The notes under the pieces are model-generated. The model worked only from the letters and a program-made list of their open reading frames with translations. It was not told the DNA's origin and searched no databases. From positions 62,001-126,000 of the forward strand of contig SUVS01000001.1 in NCBI GenBank assembly GCA_015061885.1: a DNA stretch of 64,000 nucleotides. The letters are read 5' to 3'. The stretch is from Lentisphaerota bacterium. Lineage in GTDB: Bacteria > Verrucomicrobiota > Lentisphaeria > Victivallales > Victivallaceae. Both the position numbers and the translations under genes were made by a program. Below, one piece after another: positions 33,572 through 41,591 of this stretch; positions within the stretch are counted from its first letter, which is position 1; each line of letters opens with the position of its first letter.

Positions 33572-34588
33572 GTGGCTGTTTCTAATTTGAAAAGATATTT
33601 TTGCAGCTTGCTTAAAAGACATATCAAAGAAAATAATGTAAGACAGCTGGATATTGCTGAATTGCTGGGAATTTCCGGTTCGGCAGTATCGCAGATGCTT
33701 TCCGGAATGATCACTCCCAAATTGCATCAACTTGATATGATAATGGAACATTTGAAACTTGACCGCAATACCGCTGCCGAGTTACGGGATTGCCTTGCCC
33801 GCATCCGTTCCGGCGATCAGGAGTTGCGTTCACCTTTGAATGATTTTATAAAAAGTTCCCGCACACGGTGCGGTCTTACGCTGGAAAAACTTTCGCAAAT
33901 GAGCGGAATTCCGGAAGAAAATCTCCAGATGCTTGAAAATAAGGTCAATGTACAGCCTACACCGCACGAAGCCGTCCGGCTGGCGGCAATATTCAACTGC
34001 AATGTCAGTGAATTGTGGCAGGTCGTTCCGGAACCGCCGAAACCGGCATCTTGTAATGCACAAACAGCAAACGGGCATATTTTCCGGGATCAGGGGACGC
34101 CGTTTCAACCGTGCGGCAAAGTAACTATCAAGCTGCCGATAGTCAAACTTGAAGATATGCTGAATTTCAATCCGATGTACGATCATCTGATCGACTTTGC
34201 ATGGCGGCACATGATCGGTGTGGAAAATGGCGAAAAAGTCGGCTTGGTCATTGTTACTGCCCCCGGAACGGAGTTTGGCTGGTCGGAGCTTTACGATGTG
34301 CGTATAGAAATTGCCGAAGTAAAACAGTGGCTGCCCGGTATGACTGTATTGTGTAACATCAATGGCGAGCTGTTTCTGGCAAGAGCATTGGATAACCCAT
34401 GGCAGGTGATGATTCAAGGTATGGATGAACCGTGTGAGTGCAATACATGCTGGATGGTCAATGCTCTGGGGTTTATTTCGGATCTTTTTTCGGTAACAGC
34501 CACGGCTCGTGTAGAGCATAAAATACCTATAACTGTTTTTGGGCGAAAACGGACAAAGCCCGGCAATAATAATGATGATGAACTGTAA
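33572..34588 (+). CDS. Tandem XRE-type HTH regulator with C-terminal sensor-like domain
   Basis: A 338-residue protein. The start is GTG at 33572, 7 nt behind TGGAG. Two Cro/C1-type helix-turn-helix domains are visible: residues about 8-60 (RQLDIAELLGISGSAVSQMLSG) and about 90-140 (CGLTLEKLSQMSGIPEENLQML). The C-terminal part has a beta-rich stretch (EKVGLVIVTAPG, LPGMTVLCNINGELFLARAL) recalling the S24/LexA peptidase fold, but I see no Ser-Lys dyad. It could be a cytoplasmic repressor responding to a ligand. It leads a long colinear set including uppP and zwf. Confidence 0.75.
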   Translation: MAVSNLKRYFCSLLKRHIKENNVRQLDIAELLGISGSAVSQMLSGMITPKLHQLDMIMEHLKLDRNTAAELRDCLARIRSGDQELRSPLNDFIKSSRTRCGLTLEKLSQMSGIPEENLQMLENKVNVQPTPHEAVRLAAIFNCNVSELWQVVPEPPKPASCNAQTANGHIFRDQGTPFQPCGKVTIKLPIVKLEDMLNFNPMYDHLIDFAWRHMIGVENGEKVGLVIVTAPGTEFGWSELYDVRIEIAEVKQWLPGMTVLCNINGELFLARALDNPWQVMIQGMDEPCECNTCWMVNALGFISDLFSVTATARVEHKIPITVFGRKRTKPGNNNDDEL

Positions 34589-34599
34589 GGCAATATGCA

Positions 34600-34998
34600 A
34601 TGAGTGAAGAAAATAATAATCAACAGGTCCCTGCAAATGTTCCAGCTCCCGAAAAAAGCGGTTGTATGACCTGGGTTGGGATTCTGTTGCTGATTGCGGC
34701 AGTGGCGGCAGTTCTCTGGTTCTTCATTGCCAAACCGGCTCTGGAAGAAAAAGGTGTTGATGTGCAGCAGGAGTTTGAGAATGTGAAAAACAAAACCGGG
34801 GAAGCTGTCAGTTCGGTAAAAAACAAACTTTCCAGTACCAAAGAAAAGATTTCGGATAAATACGGCGATTTGCAGGAAAAGGTCGAAGAAATAAACGAAT
34901 CGGAAACGGTTGAAAAAATTAAGGACGGTGCCGAAAAAGTGAAAGATTCCGGTAAAGAGATCGTGGAAAAGGCCCAAGAAGGCGAATCGTGGTATTGA
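34600..34998 (+). CDS. Single-pass membrane protein with coiled-coil tail
   Basis: A 132-residue protein. After a polar N terminus comes one membrane helix (WVGILLLIAAVAAVLWFFIA, about 25-44). The tail then has Lys/Glu-rich heptad-like repeats (VKNKTGEAVSSVKNKLSSTKEKI, KIKDGAEKVKDSGKEIVEKA) typical of YtxH-like or apolipoprotein-like envelope proteins. No catalytic motif. It lies 11 bp after the HTH gene and 24 bp before uppP. Function unknown. Confidence 0.7.
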   Translation: MSEENNNQQVPANVPAPEKSGCMTWVGILLLIAAVAAVLWFFIAKPALEEKGVDVQQEFENVKNKTGEAVSSVKNKLSSTKEKISDKYGDLQEKVEEINESETVEKIKDGAEKVKDSGKEIVEKAQEGESWY

Positions 34999-35022
34999 TA
35001 GATATTCAGAGTTAAGATTTTT

Positions 35023-35832
35023 ATGGATGAAATACTTAAAATTTGTATATTGGCAGCGGCACAGGGTATTGCCGAGTTTCTGCCCATAAGTTCCTCCGGA
35101 CATTTGCTGGTATTGAGCAACTGGTTCAAGTTTGATGTCGAAGAAAGTATGTTGCTTAATATTGTTCTTCATGCCGGAACCTTACTGGCGATCATTGTGT
35201 TTTATTTCAAAAGCCTTTGCCGTATTGTGTTTGATCCTTTGCGGCGGCGGCTCATCGGATTGGTCATTGTCGGATCTATTCCGGCGGGGGTGGTGGGTAT
35301 AGCACTCAAAAAACTGCATTTGGCTGACAAACTTTTTGCTTCGCCATATGTTGCCGCTCTGGGGTTTGCCTTTACCGGAACGATGCTTGTGTGTGTGTTC
35401 AGAAAAAAAGAAGATGCCCCTGATGCTGTTACGGCGGAAAAAATGAGTTTCAAGCAGGCTGTTCTGATCGGTTTGGCTCAAGCACTGGCGATCACGCCGG
35501 GTATATCCCGTTCCGGCAGTACGATCAGCTGCGGGGTGATGGTAAAACTCCGTAAGGCTGATGCCGCAGTTTTTTCGTTTTTGCTGGCGATTCCGGCGAT
35601 CGGAGGGGCCGCTTTGCTGGAAGTTGTTGATATGTTCAAAAATTCCGATACGATTTCCGGCGGGGAACTTTTGCCGGTATTTATCGGTTTTATTGTTTCG
35701 GCAGTGGTAGGATATTTTTCACTTGCCGGATTGATAAAATTATTGAAGAAAGGCAGACTGGACTGCTTTGCATATTATTTATTTGCCGCCGCATTGATTA
35801 CAGCGGCGGTGGAAACGATAAAACATTTTTAA
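35023..35832 (+). CDS. uppP: Undecaprenyl-diphosphatase
   Basis: A 269-residue membrane enzyme (UppP/BacA) that recycles undecaprenyl diphosphate, the lipid carrier for peptidoglycan and O-antigen. Signature motifs are AAAQGIAEFLPISSSGHLL near the N terminus and GLAQALAITPGISRSGSTIS in the second half, containing the catalytic Glu and Arg. Eight hydrophobic segments can be traced. Length is normal. proC follows 12 bp later. Confidence 0.94.
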   Translation: MDEILKICILAAAQGIAEFLPISSSGHLLVLSNWFKFDVEESMLLNIVLHAGTLLAIIVFYFKSLCRIVFDPLRRRLIGLVIVGSIPAGVVGIALKKLHLADKLFASPYVAALGFAFTGTMLVCVFRKKEDAPDAVTAEKMSFKQAVLIGLAQALAITPGISRSGSTISCGVMVKLRKADAAVFSFLLAIPAIGGAALLEVVDMFKNSDTISGGELLPVFIGFIVSAVVGYFSLAGLIKLLKKGRLDCFAYYLFAAALITAAVETIKHF

Positions 35833-35844
35833 GGTTATATTATT

Positions 35845-36648
35845 ATGAGCAACTGTAAAATCGGTTTTCTCGGTGCCGGCAGAATGGCAACAGCTATTGC
35901 CGGTGGTATGGTAAAAAGCACTTTTTCTGCAAAAGATGTTATGGCGTATGATTGTTCGGCGGCCGCCGGAAAAGCGTTTGCTGATATTGTGGGTATAGAA
36001 ATGAGTGCCGATCCGCAGACTATGATGCAGGAGTGCGACGCCGTGCTTCTGGCAGTCAAACCGCAATATCTTGCCGAAGCTCTTAAACCTTTGAGCGGGT
36101 TGTTGACTGATAAACTTGTTATATCTATTGTAGCCGGAGTGACGCTGGAAAAACTCGGTTCTTTGTCCGGAGCCAGCCGGATAATACGGGTCATGCCCAA
36201 TACTCCGGCATTGATAGGTGAGGGGTGCGGAGCTTACGCTGTATCGCCTTCAGCCACGGCTGACGATCAGCTGCTGGCGGAAAAAATCCTGAAATCAATC
36301 GGTGAGTTTTATCTGCTTGAAGAAAAAATGCTTGATGCAGTAACCGCAGTATCCGGCTGCGGTCCAGCTTATATTTACGAAATGATCCAGGCCATGGCTG
36401 ATGGCGGTGTAACTTTAGGTCTGCCCCGCGAGCTGGCAAAGAAACTTGCCGCTGCTACCGTAAAAGGTGCGGCCGCAATGGTGCTGGAAACGAATATACA
36501 TCCCACCGAATTACGCGATCAGGTCTGTTCCCCCGGCGGCTCTACGATTTGTGCGGTAAATCATCTTTCAAGTAAAGGATTCAGCGGTACTGTGGTTGAA
36601 GCTGAACTGGCGGCGTACAAGCGTTCTGTGGAACTGGGCAAGGCATAA
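35845..36648 (+). CDS. proC: Pyrroline-5-carboxylate reductase
   Basis: A 267-residue NAD(P)H enzyme for the last step of proline synthesis. The N-terminal IGFLGAGRMATAIAGG binds the cofactor; IRVMPNTPALIGEG, AVSGCGPAYIYEMI and the C-terminal signature TELRDQVCSPGGSTICAV are all standard. Length is normal. No proA or proB nearby. It sits in the colinear set downstream of uppP. Confidence 0.95.
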   Translation: MSNCKIGFLGAGRMATAIAGGMVKSTFSAKDVMAYDCSAAAGKAFADIVGIEMSADPQTMMQECDAVLLAVKPQYLAEALKPLSGLLTDKLVISIVAGVTLEKLGSLSGASRIIRVMPNTPALIGEGCGAYAVSPSATADDQLLAEKILKSIGEFYLLEEKMLDAVTAVSGCGPAYIYEMIQAMADGGVTLGLPRELAKKLAAATVKGAAAMVLETNIHPTELRDQVCSPGGSTICAVNHLSSKGFSGTVVEAELAAYKRSVELGKA

Positions 36649-36681
36649 AATCAGCAACCGGGGGAAGAAAGTATAAAGCAG

Positions 36682-37521
36682 ATGTTTGAGTTCTCCACCC
36701 TGTCAGTTGAAGTTATTCTGCTGCTTTTGATGGCGTTTGCGGCGGCGATTTTGTTGTATAAACACCGCCAATTCAAACGGCATAAAATTGAGTTTGAGCA
36801 GGAAGTTGCCGCATTGGAAGAACACCGGGATTTCCTGAACAATGCCGGTGAGCGTTTGATGGAGCTGAAAGAGGCTCTGGAACTTGAACGGCAGAAATCC
36901 GATAAACTTTTGCACAGCATATTGCCGGAACGGGTGATAAAGGATTTGCAGGAAAAAGGCAGAAGCACTCCTGAACGTTTTGAATATACTGCTGTGTTCT
37001 TTGCTGATATAATAAACTTTACCGGAATTGTTCCTGAAATTGAACCTGAAGAACTTTTAAGCGAACTTAATGATATATTCGGCATGTTCGACCGGATTTT
37101 TGCCAAACACCACTGCGAACGGATAAAAACTGTCGGCGATGCGTATATGGCGGCGGCGGGAATGCACAAAAGCGATGGCGATCCGTGCTTTAATATGCTC
37201 AATGCGGCGTTGGAGGTTCGGCAGGCACTTGAGCAACGCAATCAGCAAAGCAATAAAAGAAAATGGCTGATGCGTTTCGGCATAAATACCGGGGCGGTGA
37301 TCGGTGGAATCGTGGGGCAGGATAAATATATATACGATATTTTCGGCGATACGGTAAATTTGGCTTCACGCATAGAACACGCGTCGGAAGCTATGAAAAT
37401 AAATGTGCCGGAAAAGATCACGCTTGCCATGCAGGATAAATTCGACTTTGAATATCGCGGTGTCTTTCAAGTCCGGGGCAGGGGGGAAGTTGTAATGTAT
37501 TTTCTTAACGGGGCTAAATAA
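36682..37521 (+). CDS. Class III adenylate cyclase, membrane-anchored
   Basis: A 279-residue protein: one N-terminal helix (VEVILLLLMAFAAAILLY), a coiled-coil linker (about 38-78), the short LLHSILPERVIKDL joint, and a class III catalytic domain. Metal aspartates are Asp109 (FFADIINFT) and Asp153 (KTVGDAYM). The substrate-specifying pair is Lys149 and Asp219, the ATP-selective combination, and Asn226/Arg230 in GDTVNLASR are the transition-state residues. All key residues are present, so it should be active and make cAMP. The spacing between them matches mycobacterial Rv1625c. There is no recognised sensor domain. The glycosyltransferase follows 2 bp later. Confidence 0.9.
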   Translation: MFEFSTLSVEVILLLLMAFAAAILLYKHRQFKRHKIEFEQEVAALEEHRDFLNNAGERLMELKEALELERQKSDKLLHSILPERVIKDLQEKGRSTPERFEYTAVFFADIINFTGIVPEIEPEELLSELNDIFGMFDRIFAKHHCERIKTVGDAYMAAAGMHKSDGDPCFNMLNAALEVRQALEQRNQQSNKRKWLMRFGINTGAVIGGIVGQDKYIYDIFGDTVNLASRIEHASEAMKINVPEKITLAMQDKFDFEYRGVFQVRGRGEVVMYFLNGAK

Positions 37522-37523
37522 TT

Positions 37524-38576
37524 ATGAGTGTAGGTTTTTTTCCGCGTTACAGTCAGCTTGGAGCTTCCAGCCGCTGCCGTTTTTATATGTATTTTCAGCG
37601 GTGGCTGGAGTTGGAGCCGCAGGCGGATATTGCCATTTTTGATGGATTCAGCGATGATTATTTACGGAAACTTTATTCGCAGACTCCGGTAAAAAAATCC
37701 ATTAAACTCCGGGAGTTTTTACGCATGATATTACGGGCATTCCGGTTGCCGGAAAAACTGATAATCGAGTATGAACTGGTTCCGTTTCTGCCGTATAAAT
37801 ACGAAAAACTGCTGATCGGAAAACGCAAATACATATTGAATATCGACGACAATATATGGGAAAAATACCGCAATAAACCCGCTTTGCAGGATAAGTATGA
37901 CCGGTTATGTTCCCATGCCGCCGGGGTGATCGTTGCCAACGGATTTCTTTACGACAAAGTCAAGGCGTTAAATCCGAATGTATGCTTGATTCCGACGGTG
38001 GTCGATCTTGATAAATATAATTCTGCGGACGGCGAAAAGTTTGATACATTCACTGCCGTATGGATCGGTACGCCGGTAACATATAAATATTTAGAGAGCT
38101 TTCAGGAGATGTTGCAGAGTGTTTTCAATACCCCGCAACGGAAACTGCTGATCGTTGCAAGTTCTGATTTACAGCATACACGCCCGTTGAAAAATGTCAA
38201 TGCCGAGTATGTCAACTGGTCGGAAGCCGCCGAGTGCGGTTATATCAAGCGTTGCCATGTTGGAATAATGCCGCTGACAGATGATGAATTTTCGCGTGGC
38301 AAATCGGCGTATAAACTTTTACAGTATCAGGCGGCGGGTTTACCGTTGATCGCTTCGCCGGTGGGCGAAAACAAAAAAGTGGTTCTTCCTGGAATAAATG
38401 GTTTTCTGGTGGAAAATACCGGACAATGGCAGCAGGCGTTTGAAGTGCTTGAACAGGATGCAATACTTTATAAAAAGTACAGCTCCGGAGCGGCTGAACA
38501 GGCGTATGATTATTCACTGCAAAAATATTTTTCAATATATAAAGAGTTTATAGATAAGGCGTTTGCAGAAAATTGA
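37524..38576 (+). CDS. Glycosyltransferase, GT4-like
   Basis: A 350-residue GT-B enzyme. The C-terminal half has HVGIMPLTDDEFSRGKSAYKLLQYQAAGLPLIASPVGEN, the nucleotide-sugar region of GT4 enzymes (EX7E-like, with part of the acidic pair changed), and FDTFTAVWIGTP at the second Rossmann domain. The N-terminal half begins SVGFFPRYSQLGASSRCRFYM, an opening found in polysaccharide-related transferases. Donor and acceptor are unknown. The place between a cyclase and zwf does not define its product. Confidence 0.75.
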   Translation: MSVGFFPRYSQLGASSRCRFYMYFQRWLELEPQADIAIFDGFSDDYLRKLYSQTPVKKSIKLREFLRMILRAFRLPEKLIIEYELVPFLPYKYEKLLIGKRKYILNIDDNIWEKYRNKPALQDKYDRLCSHAAGVIVANGFLYDKVKALNPNVCLIPTVVDLDKYNSADGEKFDTFTAVWIGTPVTYKYLESFQEMLQSVFNTPQRKLLIVASSDLQHTRPLKNVNAEYVNWSEAAECGYIKRCHVGIMPLTDDEFSRGKSAYKLLQYQAAGLPLIASPVGENKKVVLPGINGFLVENTGQWQQAFEVLEQDAILYKKYSSGAAEQAYDYSLQKYFSIYKEFIDKAFAEN

Positions 38577-38592
38577 AAGGAGTTGAGCTTTT

Positions 38593-40047
38593 ATGAACTG
38601 GGAAGAACTATTTTGTGTGGAAACAGCTCCGATGCCGGCAGTGGTCATTATCTTTGGAGCTACCGGCGATTTGGCTCAACGCAAGTTGTTTCCGGCATTA
38701 CGCAGTTTGCATGACCGGCAGCTTTTTAATGAAAATTCACGCATTATTGCCTGCGGCAGGAGAGATTTTACCGATGAAGGATTCCGGCAGCTGCTGGGCG
38801 GTGAGCCGGATTTTCTTGACCATATAAGTTATTGCCGAGGCGATAATAACGATGATGCAGTGTATGAAAAACTCCAAACGCTCATCAGTGATTTTACCCG
38901 GCAAAGTGATCTGCCCTGCAATAAACTCTTTTATCTGGCTCTGGCGGCGGATGATATGCTTAATGTGTGCAGTAAACTTGCACAACACGGCCTTACGGCA
39001 GAAAACAACGGCTGGGCTCATGTTATATTTGAAAAGCCGTTCGGTTACGATCTTGATTCCGCCCGGGAGCTGAACAACGCTTTACACAAGTATCTTGCAG
39101 AAGATCAGATTTACCGTATAGATCATTATCTGGGCAAGGAAACGGTTCAGAATATACTTATGCTGCGTTTTGCCAATGTGATTTTTGAGCCGTTGTGGCG
39201 TGCTGAATATATCGAACGCGTGGAAATAACTGCCGCTGAATCGCTGGGCGTGGAACTGCGTGGCGGCTACTATGACCATGCCGGTGCGTTGCGGGATATG
39301 TTTCAGAACCACATGTTGCAGCTTTTGTGTTTGACGGCAATGGAAGTACCATCAAGTTTTGATGCTGATGCTGTACGCAATGAAAAGACCAAACTTTTGA
39401 AATCGATCCGTCCATTTGACCTGAAAAATCCGGATAGTTGTATCATTCGCGGGCAATATACCGCCAACGGAGATACCGCCGGGTACCGGCAGGAAAAAAA
39501 TGTTGCATCTGATTCCATGACTGAAACCTATGTTGCCGCCAAAGTTATGATCGACAACTGGCGTTGGCGTAATGTGCCGTTTTATTTGCGTTCCGGCAAG
39601 CGGCTGGTGAATAAGAAAAGCGAAATTGCAGTTATTTTCAAGAATATACCCCACAGCATATTTCAGGGATTGCCGCCGGATGCACTGGGAGCAAATACTT
39701 TGATATTGAATATTTATCCCACCGAAGGTATTGAGTTGAGTTTGCAAGCCAAGAAACCCGGCCCCAAGCTCTGCATCGGCAGAATGACGCTTAACTTTGA
39801 TTACAGTTCGTTGGGAAAAGCTCCCGTGGATGATGCCTACGAACGGCTGCTGCTTGACGCGTTGCTGGGCGACCCCACACTCTTTATCCGCAGTGATTTT
39901 ATCGAAGAAGCATGGAAACTGCTTACTCCGGTTCTGGAAGATTGGCAGAAAAATCCCGACTCGCTGGAATTTTATCCGGCAAACAGCGAAGGCCCTGCCG
40001 GGGCAGAAAAACTTACAGCTCCGGCAAACTGGCGGAGTTTGGTTTAA
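38593..40047 (+). CDS. zwf: Glucose-6-phosphate 1-dehydrogenase
   Basis: A 484-residue NADP+ enzyme that opens the oxidative pentose-phosphate pathway. The cofactor loop is IFGATGDLAQRKLFPAL, the catalytic signature YRIDHYLGKETVQNI holds the active-site His and Lys, and FYLRSGKRL is the substrate/structural segment. Length is normal. No gnd or pgl gene is adjacent. It ends the seven-gene colinear set and converges on der. Confidence 0.96.
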   Translation: MNWEELFCVETAPMPAVVIIFGATGDLAQRKLFPALRSLHDRQLFNENSRIIACGRRDFTDEGFRQLLGGEPDFLDHISYCRGDNNDDAVYEKLQTLISDFTRQSDLPCNKLFYLALAADDMLNVCSKLAQHGLTAENNGWAHVIFEKPFGYDLDSARELNNALHKYLAEDQIYRIDHYLGKETVQNILMLRFANVIFEPLWRAEYIERVEITAAESLGVELRGGYYDHAGALRDMFQNHMLQLLCLTAMEVPSSFDADAVRNEKTKLLKSIRPFDLKNPDSCIIRGQYTANGDTAGYRQEKNVASDSMTETYVAAKVMIDNWRWRNVPFYLRSGKRLVNKKSEIAVIFKNIPHSIFQGLPPDALGANTLILNIYPTEGIELSLQAKKPGPKLCIGRMTLNFDYSSLGKAPVDDAYERLLLDALLGDPTLFIRSDFIEEAWKLLTPVLEDWQKNPDSLEFYPANSEGPAGAEKLTAPANWRSLV

Positions 40048-40090
40048 GCCGTTTTTGCCGAAGCTGTTGAGTTTTGATAAAGCCGTTTTT

Positions 40091-41572
40091 TCAGCGTTTT
40101 TTGCGGCGGAGCTTTTCGCCTCTGCCGGGAGTGTGGAAATTTGCTACCTTTTTAGGCCGGTCACGCAACGCCATGAGTACCGGCACGCCGACAAAACCGA
40201 AAGCCTTACGCAGTTCAGCGGCAAGGTACGCCTTGTAGTTAGGGGCACAGTTGCTTGCTTTGTTGACAAACAAAAGAAAATGCGGCGGCACATGGCTGGT
40301 CATTGTTGCATAATAGAACTTCAGCGGCGAAACTCCCACCACCGGCGGCGATAAACGCTCAAACGCATCCAGCAATACCCGGTTGACCAAAGCCGTTGAG
40401 GGGTGCAGTTCCAACTGCTCGGCCACGGTGGAGATCATATCCAGCAAGGTATTCAAATGCAAGCGTTTGGCCGCACTGGTAAATACCACCGGAGCATATG
40501 CCAGACCGGGCAGGTCATTGCGGAGCATCTGGTGCAATGCTTTGATTTTTGCATCGCTGGCACAGAGATCGTATTTGTTGGCAACAATAATGCACGGCTT
40601 GTTGTTGCGTTCGATCAATCCGGCAATGCGGCGATCCTGGGCGGTGATGCTGTTTTCGCCGGCTTCGACTACCATCAAAACCAATTCAGCGTGTTCGATG
40701 GCACTTTCTGCCCGCATAACGCTGAACTTTTCCACTGCGTCATGCACTTTGGCTGTTTTACGCAATCCGGCGGTATCCACCAGAATTGCCGGACGCTGTT
40801 CGCCGTGAAACTTTATGGAAAAATCTATATCAACGGCATCGCGGGTGGTGCCTGCCACATCGCTGGTGATGACCCGGTCTTCCCCCAGCAGGGCATTTAC
40901 CAAACTGGATTTACCTACATTGGGCCGCCCGACAATAGCTATACGCAATGGTTGTACATCCGGGGCTTTTTCGCCTTCAGTATCCTCATTATCATCTTTT
41001 TCGCTTTTTACCGGCAATGCTTTGTATTGTTTTGGCAAATGATCGAATACTTTGCTCAATAAATCATCAATACCGTAGCGGTGCAGACATGATATGGGCG
41101 AAATATCCGCAAATCCCCAGCAGGAAAACTCCACACTCTCTTCGCCCAACTTTGGATTATCGCTTTTGTTGGCAGCCACGATCACCGGCTTGCCGGTGGC
41201 ACGCAATTCTTCGGCAACGGCTTCATCCAGCGGCACGATACCCTGCTGGACATTGACCACCATTATCAATACATCGGCATCAGCGATCGCCTGAAAAACC
41301 TGGGTGGAGATGTGTTCATCCCACTTGTCGATATTGCGGCTGGCTCCCATCGTTCCCAGACCACCGGTATCTATGAGCTGAAAATGCCTGCCGTAAAAAC
41401 TGCCAGTGGCGGCAACGCGGTCGCGGGTAACGCCGCTTTGCTCGTGGACGATCGCCATTCTTCTGCCGATGATGTTGTTAAAGAGCGATGATTTACCCAC
41501 ATTGGGGCGTCCGACAATAGCGATTACCGGCAGACGGTCGCTTGCATTGGGAATAGTGGGGTATGTATTCAT
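40091..41572 (-). CDS. der: GTPase Der (EngA), ribosome assembly
   Basis: A 493-residue protein with two tandem GTPase domains: the first with GRPNVGKSSLFN, DTGGL and NKSD, the second with GRPNVGKSSLVN, DTAGLRK and NKYD, then a KH-like C-terminal domain. This double-G layout is diagnostic of Der, needed for 50S ribosome maturation. A charged stretch (EKDDNEDTEGEKAPD) separates the two domains. It lies 19 bp downstream of the AsmA-like gene. Confidence 0.96.
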   Translation of the reverse strand: MNTYPTIPNASDRLPVIAIVGRPNVGKSSLFNNIIGRRMAIVHEQSGVTRDRVAATGSFYGRHFQLIDTGGLGTMGASRNIDKWDEHISTQVFQAIADADVLIMVVNVQQGIVPLDEAVAEELRATGKPVIVAANKSDNPKLGEESVEFSCWGFADISPISCLHRYGIDDLLSKVFDHLPKQYKALPVKSEKDDNEDTEGEKAPDVQPLRIAIVGRPNVGKSSLVNALLGEDRVITSDVAGTTRDAVDIDFSIKFHGEQRPAILVDTAGLRKTAKVHDAVEKFSVMRAESAIEHAELVLMVVEAGENSITAQDRRIAGLIERNNKPCIIVANKYDLCASDAKIKALHQMLRNDLPGLAYAPVVFTSAAKRLHLNTLLDMISTVAEQLELHPSTALVNRVLLDAFERLSPPVVGVSPLKFYYATMTSHVPPHFLLFVNKASNCAPNYKAYLAAELRKAFGFVGVPVLMALRDRPKKVANFHTPGRGEKLRRKKR

Positions 41573-41591
41573 TATTTATAAATCCTTATTT

